From NCBI RefSeq assembly GCF_026745355.1, contig NC_079205.1, forward strand, positions 4,508,832-4,572,831: DNA of 64,000 nt, written 5' to 3'. The notes under the pieces are model-generated. The model saw nothing but the letters and a program-made list of their open reading frames with translations. It searched no databases and was not told where the DNA came from. Shown here one piece after another: positions 24,103-35,074 of this stretch. The DNA is from Beta vulgaris subsp. vulgaris (lineage: Eukaryota; Streptophyta; Magnoliopsida; Caryophyllales; Amaranthaceae). The position numbers were made by a program, and so were the translations under genes. How positions within the stretch are numbered: the first letter of the stretch is position 1; each line of letters starts with the position of its first letter.

Positions 24103-27100
24103 TCAGATAGCAATAGAATCAGCCCCCACAACAGTTGAGATGGAAGACACGCAAGGAAACCAGTATCGTCGCTTGCCATCTTTGTGACCATCGTCGATCA
24201 TTGCAAGACCTTCCTGCATCCACAAATAGAATTTCTTGAGTGCCAGTTGAAATTTTCTAGCTTTGGTAAAAAAAAAACATGAGATCATAAGGCACCAAGA
24301 AATCTTGCCTCTAACAAAGTATCAAAAGCATCAATTGCACGCCCTGCTGACCAAGAGAGTCGTCTTTCTACCTCTTCAACTGTCACAAAGCCTTGAGCCT
24401 GCAGGTTGAATACAATACAAATTGATATTAAAAATCAGTCAAAAATCAGTCATCAGATAGAAGACATTCTCAAGCCATACAAGTCATGTCGAGCAAGTTT
24501 AATTGAGCAAAGAATTTCAGGCAGGACAAGCACTGGTACAGCTATCTCAGTTTCACAACTTTACATAATTGATTGTAAGCCTTGCACCAGCTATCATGAA
24601 GCAGAAGCACTATAGCACAATGTGCTCATCATTTGGTAGAAATGAGAGCAGATATATAAACACTGTCCTGTTAGTTATGGAATACGAATTATGATGTACT
24701 TCCTCCGTGTTTTTTTACTTGCAACACTTTCCTAAAAGGGAAATAATTAATTACTTGCAACACTTTCTACTTTTGCTTTTCCTTTCTCTCTATCTCTCTC
24801 CAATCACATGGGGCCCTCTCTTATTTTCCTCTCTACCTCTCTCCTACCTAAATTTTACATTGAAGTTGATGAAAAAAAATGTGTTGCAAGTAAAAGAAAA
24901 CGGGGGAAGTAATTAATTGTTTACTGTAAGGTCCAAGCCTCCAACTCAGAACTCACAAGGATAATTTTATACAATATTATGAACAAATATGACAAAAAAA
25001 TTATCAACCTAGGAAAGTAGTAAGTACATGAATATGAAAAGTACAACATACATGAACCTCCACAGCCATGAAACTGGATGATAAAGAATATATGGTACTG
25101 AAGCCCTCTCAAACTCCAGAAATTTGTGGTCCATCAGCGCAAGTTGACAGAAAAAACACGAATATACTTTGGACATCTTACCTTCAAGTATATTTTCGGA
25201 CCTTATATTCTAGACCTCTCCAAACAGAAAGGCTTACAATGCTATAACCATCCACCTTAACAAAGGCGGCAAAGGAGGCGAAAAAAGACAGATCAGTAAG
25301 AAAGTTAATCTTCCCCATACAGAAAGAAGACCAGTGAGACAGGAAGGGTAAAATACCATGCCAAAGATTGAAAGTTGAGTTCTCGTGATGCCTGCTGCTT
25401 CAAGCTCGGAAAGCCCACTACTAATGATATCAATTTCCAGGTCTTCCTATTCAATAATGGGGAAGGAGTCTTCTTTGGTATCCGACAATAAACTCTATAT
25501 TACTCCTCACTTCAAAATCACTCTACCTAAAGAGCCCAGCTACAAAGAAGCAACTCTTATTCATACCATTATTCTAGTCTGATTGACAGCATTCTTGAAA
25601 AAGGGAAGTTCAGATCAGATCAAACAAACAAATAACGAGAACAAGATTTTGATGGAAGTCAAAATCTCGTCTCTAGAGAATCATGATTGATGACAAGGAT
25701 GGACTAAACCCTAATATAGCAGATAACAGCAGAGACTGGGCCATAAGATTTGTAAATGGGAAAAGAGAGGGTTCTTCTGGACCACGACATTTTCTAATCA
25801 AGATTCATAAAATGTATTAGCATCTGATAGGCACGCCAAAATATTATACTATCTTATGTTTCTGGCATACTCTTATATAATGAACCACTAGAAAATCAAC
25901 ATATAAAAGCTTTCATATCAACCCAATATACACTAGCAACATATAGATAACAATTTGGTAAATTAGTAATAAACCTCTATACATGCTGAATACCTATCTC
26001 AGAACATGTTGCTTGGTACTGAGAAAAACAACCCACCAATGCAAACACTCTCCAATATGGGCAATATCTCTGTTGCCTATTGTGGTTCCTAGAACTTGAA
26101 GAGCCTAGATACATGCCGGGGTATGGAGAAGGTTTGCTGCAGATGTATTGGGGTTCTTGGGGAAGAAACTGTCCAATGGGCCTCTCCAAGGCAAAAACCC
26201 ATGAGACCTCCAAGATCCCCCAGAATTGAGGGAGAAACATATCACTATCCTTCCTCTCCTCAAAGCCACCCATATTAAAACAATCCAAGAGCCCATTCTA
26301 TCTCCTAAAATAAAGGGAGTGGTTACACTCTTTGCCCATGTTCTTCATGATTACACAGTTAAATCAAACCTTTTTTTTTTTCAATATATGCTACTTCCTT
26401 CATTGTTCACTTCAGGCTTCTCAGTATATTTGTTAGCTGGAGTTATCACATTCTAGCGTACGTCCTTAAGGGTGATCATGAAGGCATCAACGAGCAATAT
26501 AAACATCAGTCATACTCTCGTGCAAATTTAATCACTGTAATAATAGACTAGAGAATGTAGACACTTTCATATACATGAAACAATTAAGCATAGTGTAAGA
26601 GTGAACTTTCAAGCAAGCATATAGTCCTCCAATCCAAGTAGACTAAGAGAAGTATCCACCTCATTATAACGATATACAAGTTGTACAAGAATATGTGTTT
26701 GACTGTAGAGTGTAGACAAAACAATGCAATTATACATACTGTAATTGAAGAGAGATGTAAGAATAGTGACTTGAATGGTGCCTTGAAGGTGTTTGGTAGA
26801 ATGCGTGAAGAAGGAATGACATAAGGCTGATTTTGAATGCACATATCTCTCAATTTATAAATGATTTTGAGGTGATTCAAAGTGGAGGTGATAGCTTGTT
26901 CCAAGAGCTTTCCAACGATAGGTCATATGCCCAATTCGGCTGAGAAACGAGAAAGTTATGTCCGTTTTACGAAGAACTGACGAAACTATTTTCGGCCTCG
27001 CCCGGTCGAGCGCGCAAGCTGTTCTTTGAGATCTGGGGACCGCCCGGTCGGGCGAATTTCGCCCGGGCCGCCCGGGCGGGTCGGCGGATAACGCGGAAAC

Positions 27101-29150
27101 GCGTTTTTGAGCGCTAAGTATAAATAGGTTATTTATACCTAGGTTTTAAACGACGAATTAGCCTAAATTCTCTCTGTAATCAGGTTTTCCTCACATAATA
27201 AAATACTCTCCCTCTCTGCCGTGGATGTAGCCAAATTGGTGAACCACGTAAATCTGTTGTCTGTTTTTATTGTTTTTGCATTCATAATTTGTTTCTCTCT
27301 CACATCCGTTATAACAAGAGATATACACACACCTGGGCAAGCTCCAAGATTTCATTGTGATCCTTGTTCAACTCAGTTGGAACGGACCGTATAAGCTTCT
27401 TCTTGCCAACAGATATCACCTCAAACCCACTACCTAAAGCCTGAAAATGTGTATGACAAAGATGTAAGACTATTGCAATTACCCTGAAAATGACCATGAA
27501 GCACATATCAGTCAAAAAGGATAATTTTATAATCAATGACAAAGTTCAATCAAAAGTCCATGCATCAATTACAAATGATGCATTATGTAGCAACTTAGCA
27601 CACTCCCCCTAAAAATGTATATCCAAGAAAACAGAGACAAGTACGTTGAAGCATACATTCACGACCATGTGCACTAGCTGCACAATATATAGTGAACATG
27701 TATGTATATGTTTATTTACTTATTTTGACCATTGCAAAAACATGTTCTAGCGATATAAGAAAATTCACACTACCTTCAGCTTACTTATAGCACGTAAACA
27801 GTCATCCTCTGATACAGGTTCACGAGCATTTTTCCGTTTCTCACGTAGCAGGCTTAATAACTCCTGCAAGTTTATTAAGCCTCCGTTGAGCAGTCTTGTG
27901 GCCAAACATATTTCAACAATTTGCACCCCTTTCTAGGCAACAAGAAGATATATTAGAGAAATGCACGAGTTAAACATATCACACCAAAAGCGACAGCAGC
28001 TACAATCATATGACAAAATCAATGACAAAGCACAACGAAATATAAGCTATAAGTCAATTAGGAAAGATGGACAAGTGCATTTCACAAACAACGCTAGGAT
28101 AGCATGAAACTCACCAAGTTCATAGTAAAAATCACCAATTCCTAGAAGTTCTGCCCAGAAACCCTTATTTGAGGCAAGAGGGTCCACCCCTACTTTTGAG
28201 CACATCTCATGGAATTGAGCTCTAAATGTAGGGTTCTTCCGAATATCATTCTGCAGAGCAATGAAAAAGGACATTACAAGATCATCCCATTATCAAGCCA
28301 AGTCGCCAATTTGTATAGGTTCACAAGGTGTTTGATTAGAGGCTCGCGAATACAATAAATGCGGTTACTGTTGAAAATGGAAAAGTTGTTTGGTTGAAGT
28401 ATCTTGAAAAGCAACTACCCACATGTTTCCCCCCCCCCTTCTCTACACCTCATGAATCCCATACCCACGACCCCCCATGTTCGAAATCACATACCTCACC
28501 CTTCCAGTATTGTGTTCCGATTCTAAATCCATACTAGTGAACAAACCTATAGGCTTCTCATTCTCATACAATTCATCAAGGAGGACATTCCAAGCACGTT
28601 ATTTCTAGAAGCGAAACGAAACCGCGAAAGTAAAAGGTAGTCAGTGGCCTTGTCTACAGCATACAAAGTAGCTTCGCAACCCGCATCGAAAATGTCCGGG
28701 CACCTAGAATCACCTCTATGCCCCTCATCAAGTTTAATTACAACTCATAAAGTCTCAACTCAACTCTACCTCATATTACCATACTAATAAGATCAAAAGC
28801 TACTTTCTAATTCCAACAACAATTAAGCTAATATAACACATACAACAACATCTAAACCAATTAATTAAAGAGGAAAAAAAAGACCTTATGTTTTCGGGCG
28901 AATTCTTCAAGCTGAGACCGAAAAGTGTCCAACTGTTCCTTCATAAGATCAGTTCTCAACTTCGCCACATTTTCCCCGAGTAATCGATATTGATTCTGTC
29001 ATATAAATTCCAATTTAAAGTTCCAATTTTGGGGCGAAAATCGAAAATCAAACGACGAAAAGTGGAGAAATTTCGTAAAAGTAAAGATGATGAACTTACC
29101 CTAGCAGCGGCGGCTGTCTGTAAACCGCCAATTCCGGGTCTCCGTCTCAT
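24103..29150 (-). CDS. VPS22: ESCRT-II subunit VPS22 (SNF8/EAP30 homologue)
   Basis: Seven coding exons: 29150-29100, 28995-28885, 28250-28115, 27928-27774, 27440-27333, 24398-24309, 24213-24103. They give 762 nt, 253 aa, with every phase closing; plant VPS22 is about 250 aa. The conserved N-terminus [11 protein letters not shown] is present, followed by a helical region (residues about 18-55), [19 protein letters not shown] and GDFYYELG. Two winged-helix domains follow, with [19 protein letters not shown] and [16 protein letters not shown]22 joins VPS36 and two VPS25 in ESCRT-II, which sorts ubiquitinated membrane proteins into multivesicular bodies. Intron 5 (24399-27332, 2.9 kb) is swollen by a MITE and a probable solo LTR. 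Intron 6 uses a GC donor (24308-24307). The upstream ATG context at 29150 fits family length. Confidence 0.95.
24699..24909. mobile_element. Stowaway-like MITE in VPS22 intron 5
   Basis: It starts CTTCCTCCGTGTTTTTTTAC and ends GTAAAAGAAAACGGGGGAAG. The inverted repeat continues through TTGCAACAC and GTGTTGCAA, and TA flanks both sides. Confidence 0.85.
26556..27316 (+). mobile_element. Probable solo LTR (copia-like) in VPS22 intron 5, antisense to the gene
   Basis: The segment starts TGTAGACAC and ends TTATAACA, with AGAGA on both sides (26550-26554, 27317-27321) apart from one extra A at the left. It has a TATAAATA at 27119-27126. Its tail resembles the 3' part of plant copia LTRs (GTGGATGTAGCC, then GGTGAACCACGTAAATC). 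A GC-rich block (about 27000-27090) with GCCCGG and CGGGCG inverted units stands out from the AT-rich intron. I find no internal retrotransposon domains nearby, hence solo. Confidence 0.6.
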
Positions 29151-29623
29151 TTTTCCGGCGAAATTCGACGCCTTACCACCGTCTCAATAAGAGAGAGAAG
29201 ACTCCGACTAACGGATTTACCAGTCTGATTAAACTGTCTTTGTATTGTTTAAAGAATGGTTAAATACATAGAAAGAGTTTACTCTATGGATTATTGGACT
29301 CTTGTTAAAATGGGTACATGGTACTCATGGGATCTGAATATGGTACTTCAAAATTTAAAATGGTGACATTTTTAGAGGAGGGCGCACCATTCGTAAATTG
29401 CACTTGGATGTATATATTTATTTGTGATTATCTTGTTTGATATTTTGATGGGTGCCCAGTGGTAAAAAAAAAAAGAGGTTAATTTTATATGGAGTAACAT
29501 TAGTGACTCTACTAAAATTAATTATTGTTATGTATTATTTTTTAAATGGACTTAATCTTCATCTCACAAAAATATAAATGAAAATCAATTGACTTGCTTT
29601 CAGATATGAAAAACTTTAATCTT
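29151..29623. other. Upstream region of VPS22
   Basis: This is the probable 5' UTR and promoter of VPS22 on the minus strand, running up to the foldback element at 29633. I see no clear TATA box. Confidence 0.4.
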
Positions 29624-29632
29624 AAATTATAG

Positions 29633-30611
29633 GAAAAATTGATTTTAATAATGCAACCTTTGGGCAGTTCGCTCAAAATAATCCAACCTTTTGATTATTA
29701 TTTAATAATACAACCTTTTATCCCAATCCGCTCATAATGCACCGTGAGACCGGTAACCTGTTGGAATAGTAAAAAAAAATTCATTTTCCCCTTTAATCTC
29801 CCTTCCTCCCTTCCTCCCTTCCTCCCCTGCCTCACCAGTCATGAAGAACCACCCCACCCCCACTCCCACCCCCTGCTCACGATCCCCACCCTACCCCCAC
29901 TCCTTGCTCACGTTACCTGCCCCACCCCCAATCCCTGCCCCACCCCCACCCCTTTGTGAACAACCCCTGCTCGTTGAGAAGACGGGAAGATGGCGTTGTG
30001 TTGGGCAGGTTGTGATGACGGTGAAGCTGGCTGTTATATGCGCCAGCGAGTGGTTGTAGATGCGGTGAGACAACAGAGGAGGGGGTGACATCTGGGGTTG
30101 GTTGAGAGTCATGAGATGCCGCTAGAATGCAGGAGATGGGAGGGGTGGTGGGGCGCGCAGATGGGCTAAGTGGGAAGGGGGTGAGGATGAGGGGTTTGGT
30201 GGCAGTGGGTGGGGAAGGGGAGGGAAGGGGTGGCAGTGGGTAGGCAAGGGGAGGGAGGGAGGGAAGGGGTGAGGATGGGGGTTTGGTGGCAGTGGGTGGG
30301 CAAGGGGAGGGAGGGGTTGCAGTGGGTGGGGAAGGGAAGGGAAGGGAAGGGGGTGGGGATGGGGGGTTGGTGGCAGTGGGTGGAGAAGGGGAGGGAAGGG
30401 TAGTAAAAAAATATTTTTAATTAAATCACAACGAATTAGAGGAAGACACATGTGCAGTTAACCCAATCTCCTGGTCATCAACCTGTTTCAACAGGTCACG
30501 GTGCATCGTGAGCGGATTGGGATAAAAGGTTAGATTATTAAATAATAATCAAAAGGTTGGATTATTTTGAGCGAACGGCCCAAAGGTTGGACTATTAGAA
30601 TCAATTTTTCC
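29633..30611. mobile_element. Mutator-like foldback element A
   Basis: It is 979 bp. Long inverted repeats of about 120-150 bp start GGAAAAATTGATTTTAATA and end with the complement, and each arm has ATAATCCAACCTTTTG-like sequence. A perfect 9-bp duplication TAAATTATA flanks it (29624-29632, 30612-30620). The centre is strongly strand-asymmetric: C-rich CCCCACCCC repeats on one side and G-rich GGGGAGGGAA repeats on the other. It has no transposase. The long proline- or glycine-rich frames inside are low-complexity artefacts. Confidence 0.85.
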
Positions 30612-30769
30612 TAAATTATATTTAGTGAAAAGAAAGGACTTTCCTAGATCCTATTTTGGATTTTATTATGTCCAAGATCAATCAATTAGAAAAAGACGAT
30701 AAAGAGACAGTATTGCTCTCTATTAAGAAAGATTTTCCAACCATATTACTGAATGTCGTTTTCATTGAG

Positions 30770-31733
30770 CTTTTTTTTTTTTTTTTTTGATACAGGAAAG
30801 AAAAACTAGGAACAAACCCCTAATCAGGAGGCCAGCCTAAAACATCCTTACGGATGACAAGAGAGAAATCAACAGAGAACGGCGGGAACTTGTAACAGAG
30901 ATTCTGAGCCGCCTGACCTTGATGAGCCATAAAATCTGCAGCCCTATTAGCTTCCCTGAAACAATGAGTAAAAGAGACACTGTTAAAATTACCCAACTCA
31001 CACCAAACATCCTGCAATACAGAGTTGATAACCCAGGGAGGTTTCCAAATTTTAAGAACTGCGTTGATAACCGAGAGATTATCGCCTTCTATGACGATCT
31101 GAGGGAGAGAACAAGAAAGGGCAGCCTTGATTGCTTCCCTAAGCCCAAGAGCCTCCGCTTGAATGATAGAACAATCAGAAGACGAGTTACAACCTGCAAG
31201 AATAACATCACCCAGGAAAACCAAAAGAGGCTCGCCCATCACTATATTTGGACCCATCAAAATTTACTTTAAAAACACCCTCAGGAGGGGGAACCCAAAC
31301 CGCACACCGCCGGGCTAAAGCATTATGACCCAAAGGCTTACTAAAAGAACAAGACTGAGAACTAGAAGAAGACTCATCACTAAAGTTACTTTCCTCAACA
31401 AATTTATGAACAAGGAAGCTGATTTTTCGGACAGAAAAAGCTTCTTGGGAAAATATAAGTTTATTCCGGGTGAACCAAACAAACCACCAAACAACAGCGA
31501 GCTGACAAGTCTTCGAGCTTCCAAGCGAGTCTACACAAACCTGCAAATTGGCTCTAAATGAATCCAAATTCGCAGCTGCCGGAATTTGAGGCCACCCATA
31601 ATCCGCGTCAAGTTGATGCATAATGTCACGAGTAACCTGACATTGAAAGAAAAGATGCGACGAGGTTTCCACTGAGCAAGAGCAGAATTCACACTGCTGA
31701 GGAGTGTAAACATGCACCTGTTCCAATCTGGCC
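30770..31733 (-). mobile_element. 5'-truncated L1-type LINE tail
   Basis: The element is flanked by the 11-bp duplication TTTTCATTGAG (30759-30769, 31734-31744), with the poly(A) tail seen as a T-run at 30771-30788. About 960 bp of the 3' end was inserted. It encodes the C-terminal region of ORF2: a zinc-binding reverse-transcriptase domain (CEFCSCSVETSSHLFFQC) and an RNase H domain. Confidence 0.92.
30820..31733 (-). pseudogene. LINE ORF2 C-terminus: zf-RVT and RNase H
   Basis: Read on the minus strand, the frame from about 31733 to 31208 gives the zinc-binding domain and the first RNase H strand (VFKVNFDGSKYSDG). After one frame change near 31230 the rest of RNase H continues to the stop at 30820, with EALGLREAI, IEGDNLSVI and REANRAADFMAH supplying the catalytic Glu and Asp residues. 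RNase H of this class degrades the RNA strand during reverse transcription. Being 5'-truncated and frameshifted, the copy is dead. Confidence 0.85.
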
Positions 31734-31744
31734 TTTTCATTGAG

Positions 31745-32272
31745 TAGTACTAATGAAGTAAACAAATGGGAAGTAAAAATAAGATTTATTTGACATGATA
31801 TATTTTTATATTGATGATATACTATATCCTATATTGACAATATATTTTGTCATCATTAACATGCTATTTGTGGTGAATTAATGGTGTAGTTTTCATTAAG
31901 CCGTACAAAGTAAATTAGGCATAAGGTCATCAAAATGACAATCACAATCATGACATTTACGTGTTATTGGCTTATTGACATCTGCAATGACATTATATTT
32001 GTTCATTGGTTGACATGTAATTATGGTTAGTTTGTGATGTTCAAATGAAGGTCAATGTTACCGAAATGGTTATAGGGGGATGATGTGAGAATGTGAGTGG
32101 GTGATGCCGAAGTATCACCAAAGTAGTGGTGGAATGACAAAGTGGTGGTAAAAGAAATTGAAATTAGTAAAGAGAGAAGAAAATTACATATACCCTTGAT
32201 CTTGGTACCCAATCTAAGATTTGAATTGGATGGATCAGCTCTTGAGGGGGATAATAATGATTTTTTTTTTAT
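31745..32272. other. Intergenic, no gene seen
   Basis: This is AT-rich sequence between the LINE tail and a tandem duplication. I see no feature in it. Confidence 0.4.
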
Positions 32273-32560
32273 TTTTTATGTATGTCGTAAAATAAGCGTC
32301 AAGCCAAAAGTATAGAATCAATATTTTTTTTTAATGATAAGATGAAGGGTCCTGTCAGATCAAAACCTCTCGCAAGTTAATCCAATATGGGTTTGCATGC
32401 AGATATTTCCAGAGTTCTTTTCTTTTTATGTATGTTGTAAAATAAGCATCAAGCCAAAAGTATAGAACCAATATATTTAATTCATGGTAAGATCAATGAT
32501 CCTGCCAGATCGAAACCTCTTTCAGGTTAATCCAATATATGTTTGCGGACAGATACTTTG
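32273..32560. repeat. Tandem duplication of about 150 bp
   Basis: Two diverged copies start near 32273 and 32423 and share AAAATAAGCRTCAAGCC, AAGTATAGAA, GATCCTGYCAGATC-like and TTAATCCAATAT blocks in the same order. On the minus strand each copy has a GAGGTTTYGATCTG-like stretch similar to a polymerase III box B. A further box-B-like GGGGTTTCGATCCCC occurs on the minus strand at about 32612-32626, so decayed SINE origin is possible. Confidence 0.6.
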
Positions 32561-32940
32561 AGAACGAGAGGGTGGTAAGGAAAATTCCTCTCCCAAAGTG
32601 ACCCTAGCGGGGATCGAAACCCCAACTTTGAGCTTGGTAGTATGGTACTAATATGTCTTACACGTATTGTTATCTAGTTGTAATTGCAAGCAATCCAAGT
32701 TTTTTCAAATATATCTATTCACACAATGAGAACATTACATATATTAGTCAAATAAGAACTTACACATGAGAAACTTTGCTATCTTACAATTATTATAGTT
32801 GCTCAATATTAATTAAACTGATGGTCTGTTGTATTCAATTAATTTTGACTTATCTAAATTTATTTTAATAGTATAAACTTTTTTCTAAAATAAGTTAAAC
32901 ATAATAAAACTTGAGTCGCTTATATGATTTGTGACTCTTA

Positions 32941-34186
32941 GAGCACTCCCAATGGTGACATAACTCATCACCAAAATCAGAAAATTGGGTTGAACAAAAA
33001 AAACATGCATCCCATTGGTGATAGAAAACATATCACCAAATGACATGTTTTGTCATCCATCACCATATGAACAAATTCATCAGCAAATGAACCGTGTGAA
33101 TGGAAGACAAAATCAGCTTAGTCACACACAGCCAGCCAGTGGCAAGCTGCCACGTGGCTGCTGCTGTGTTTTTTTTGGGAAATTTCGTGGAAATTTCCAC
33201 GAAATTTCCCAGAAAATTCGTATTTCAAAAAAAAAAAATACCAAAATTCATATTTTTTCCCCTCTATAAAATGATACCCATATTGATATATTTCAGAAAA
33301 AAAAAAAAACTTCTCCTCCTCACCTTTCTCTCTCTAAAAATATTTATACATCATTTTCTCTATAATTTTTTACCTTCTCCTCCTCACCTAAAAGAGGAAA
33401 AAAAAATCATATTTTCTAATAAATATATTTACCTTCTTTTACTAAAAAAACATCTTTAATCCTCCTCTCTCTAAATAAAATTACCAAATTTCATAATTGT
33501 TGTTGTTGTTTTTATTATTATTTTATATTATTATTAGTAATATTGTATTTTTCATTATTATTAGTATTATTAGTATTATTAGTAATATCACTTGGTTATT
33601 ATTAGAAAATATTTGGAAATGCTATGGACGTAGGGGTTGTTAGTTGTGCTTTAATCAGATTTGTCTCTAGTTGTGCTTTCATTTCTGCTTGTGTATCATC
33701 TTTTGATTGTTGTTAATGGATTAATGTTGCGTTTTCGATTACTAGTGATTAATAATCGACTAATGAAAGTAATTATCCGATAATAATAATTTTTCTGGAC
33801 TTAATGCACGATAATTACAATTACATTATCATAAGTAATTATTATTTTACCCGCCATAGTAAAATAATAATTAATTTTTTGTAATTAATTATTATTTTAC
33901 TAATAACCCAATAATGATAATTAATTTTGATAATTAATTATTATAATTTTAAGTAATCATAAGATGATTCATTTTTATTTTTAATATGTAAATTATATTA
34001 TTTATTGAAGTAGGAAAGAGAAATAGGAGAGAAAGTTGAGGTGGGATAGTGAAAAGTATGAGAGATAAAGTGGAGTTTGATGGTTTTTTTGTTCATGAGT
34101 GGGGTGGAGGTGATACATTTGATCATGAAATGATCAAAACATGAGTAAGTAGTTGGTGATCAAACCCATCACCATTAGGAGTGCTC
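32941..34186. mobile_element. Harbinger-like nonautonomous element, 1.25 kb
   Basis: Inverted ends GAGCACTCCCAATGGTGA and TCACCATTAGGAGTGCTC are flanked by TTA on both sides (32938-32940, 34187-34189), the hallmark of PIF/Harbinger elements. The inside is AT-rich with a perfect palindrome at about 33179-33207 (GGAAATTTCGTGGAAATTTC and its complement). There is no transposase frame. Poly-A and poly-T-rich frames within it are not genes. Confidence 0.85.
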
Positions 34187-34445
34187 TTAGGAAGAGCTTG
34201 TTGGACTTTTGCGTGAGCAAAAAGTTGGTGAAAGTAAAGGTCTTATCTTAGCGTTAGCAACTTGAAAATAAAAACAAGGTGGTTCGTATAGGCTATAGCA
34301 TTTTACGTCTTGGTCTTTCAACGATGGGGCTGTTATGCCACCATACATCTTGAGCTTATGCTCATTGGTTCTTATTCATCAGAAAAATCAGTTCATTTCC
34401 CATACAAACAAAATTCTTACATGATAATTCATCAGGAAAAACATA

Positions 34446-34656
34446 CTTCCCCCATAACAAAATAGATGTCACACTTTCTAAATATAGTTGTAACAGAATA
34501 ACACTTTTTTTTAGGCAACAATCTCTCTATATATCTCTCTTATCACATGGGTCCCCTTTTTTCTTTCTCGCTCTATATCTCTTCTTTTCAAAAAAAAAAA
34601 AATGCCTAGAAAATTGTGTATTTAAAAATGTAACATCTATTTTATTAGCGGAGAAG
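34446..34656. mobile_element. Stowaway-like MITE
   Basis: It starts CTTCCCCCATAACAAAATAG and ends CTATTTTATTAGCGGAGAAG, with the repeat continuing through ATGTCACA and TGTAACAT. TA flanks both sides. Confidence 0.85.
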
Positions 34657-35074
34657 TAGTTACATTCGAGATTATTTTGCAAGGAGCTTATCTATTTCTC
34701 CAATGCCAAGACTATTTGCATGACACAGTTTATGAAAAGTGAAGCTATATCAAGTGAACATTACCTTTGTCCATGAACAATGATACAAGTATTCAATTGA
34801 ACCACATTCGAAAGCACAATAGTCAGCCTGCAACTTCTAGATGCTACACTGTTTACAAAAATTCAGTATACAAAATTCCAAGAAATAAAATTATAGCTAT
34901 AGGCCAGAACTGTGAGACTATATTTCTATGGTATACCACTACTTCTCATACTCTAATCAACCATTGTGATGTAGCTGTACTAACTACGAAGGAAGATATC
35001 AGAAGGTAAGTGACAAAGCAAAATTAAAGGCCATATATGCTTGTATTGCATGGTAAGGTTCTAAGGTCACCTAT
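34657..35074 (-). other. 3' flank of the folate-biopterin transporter gene
   Basis: There is no coding frame. The part next to 35074 is the likely 3' UTR. Confidence 0.4.

Noticed and set aside
25977..26296. Overlapping minus-strand frames of 60-103 codons
   Set aside because: They are inside VPS22 intron 5, overlap in two frames with similar weak quality and match no family I know. They may be a remnant of an unidentified repeat.
29744..30451. Long Pro-rich and Gly-rich frames on both strands
   Set aside because: They lie in the low-complexity C/G-asymmetric centre of foldback element A and have no domain or splice context.
32600..32640. Minus-strand box-B-like GGGGTTTCGATCCCC suggesting a SINE or tRNA
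   Set aside because: No box A at the right distance, no A-tail and no duplication could be fixed, so I only mention it with the tandem repeat.
33015..33459. Plus-strand frames of 84 and 119 codons
   Set aside because: They fall in the AT-rich interior of the Harbinger-like element and are Lys/Phe/Leu runs from A/T homopolymers.
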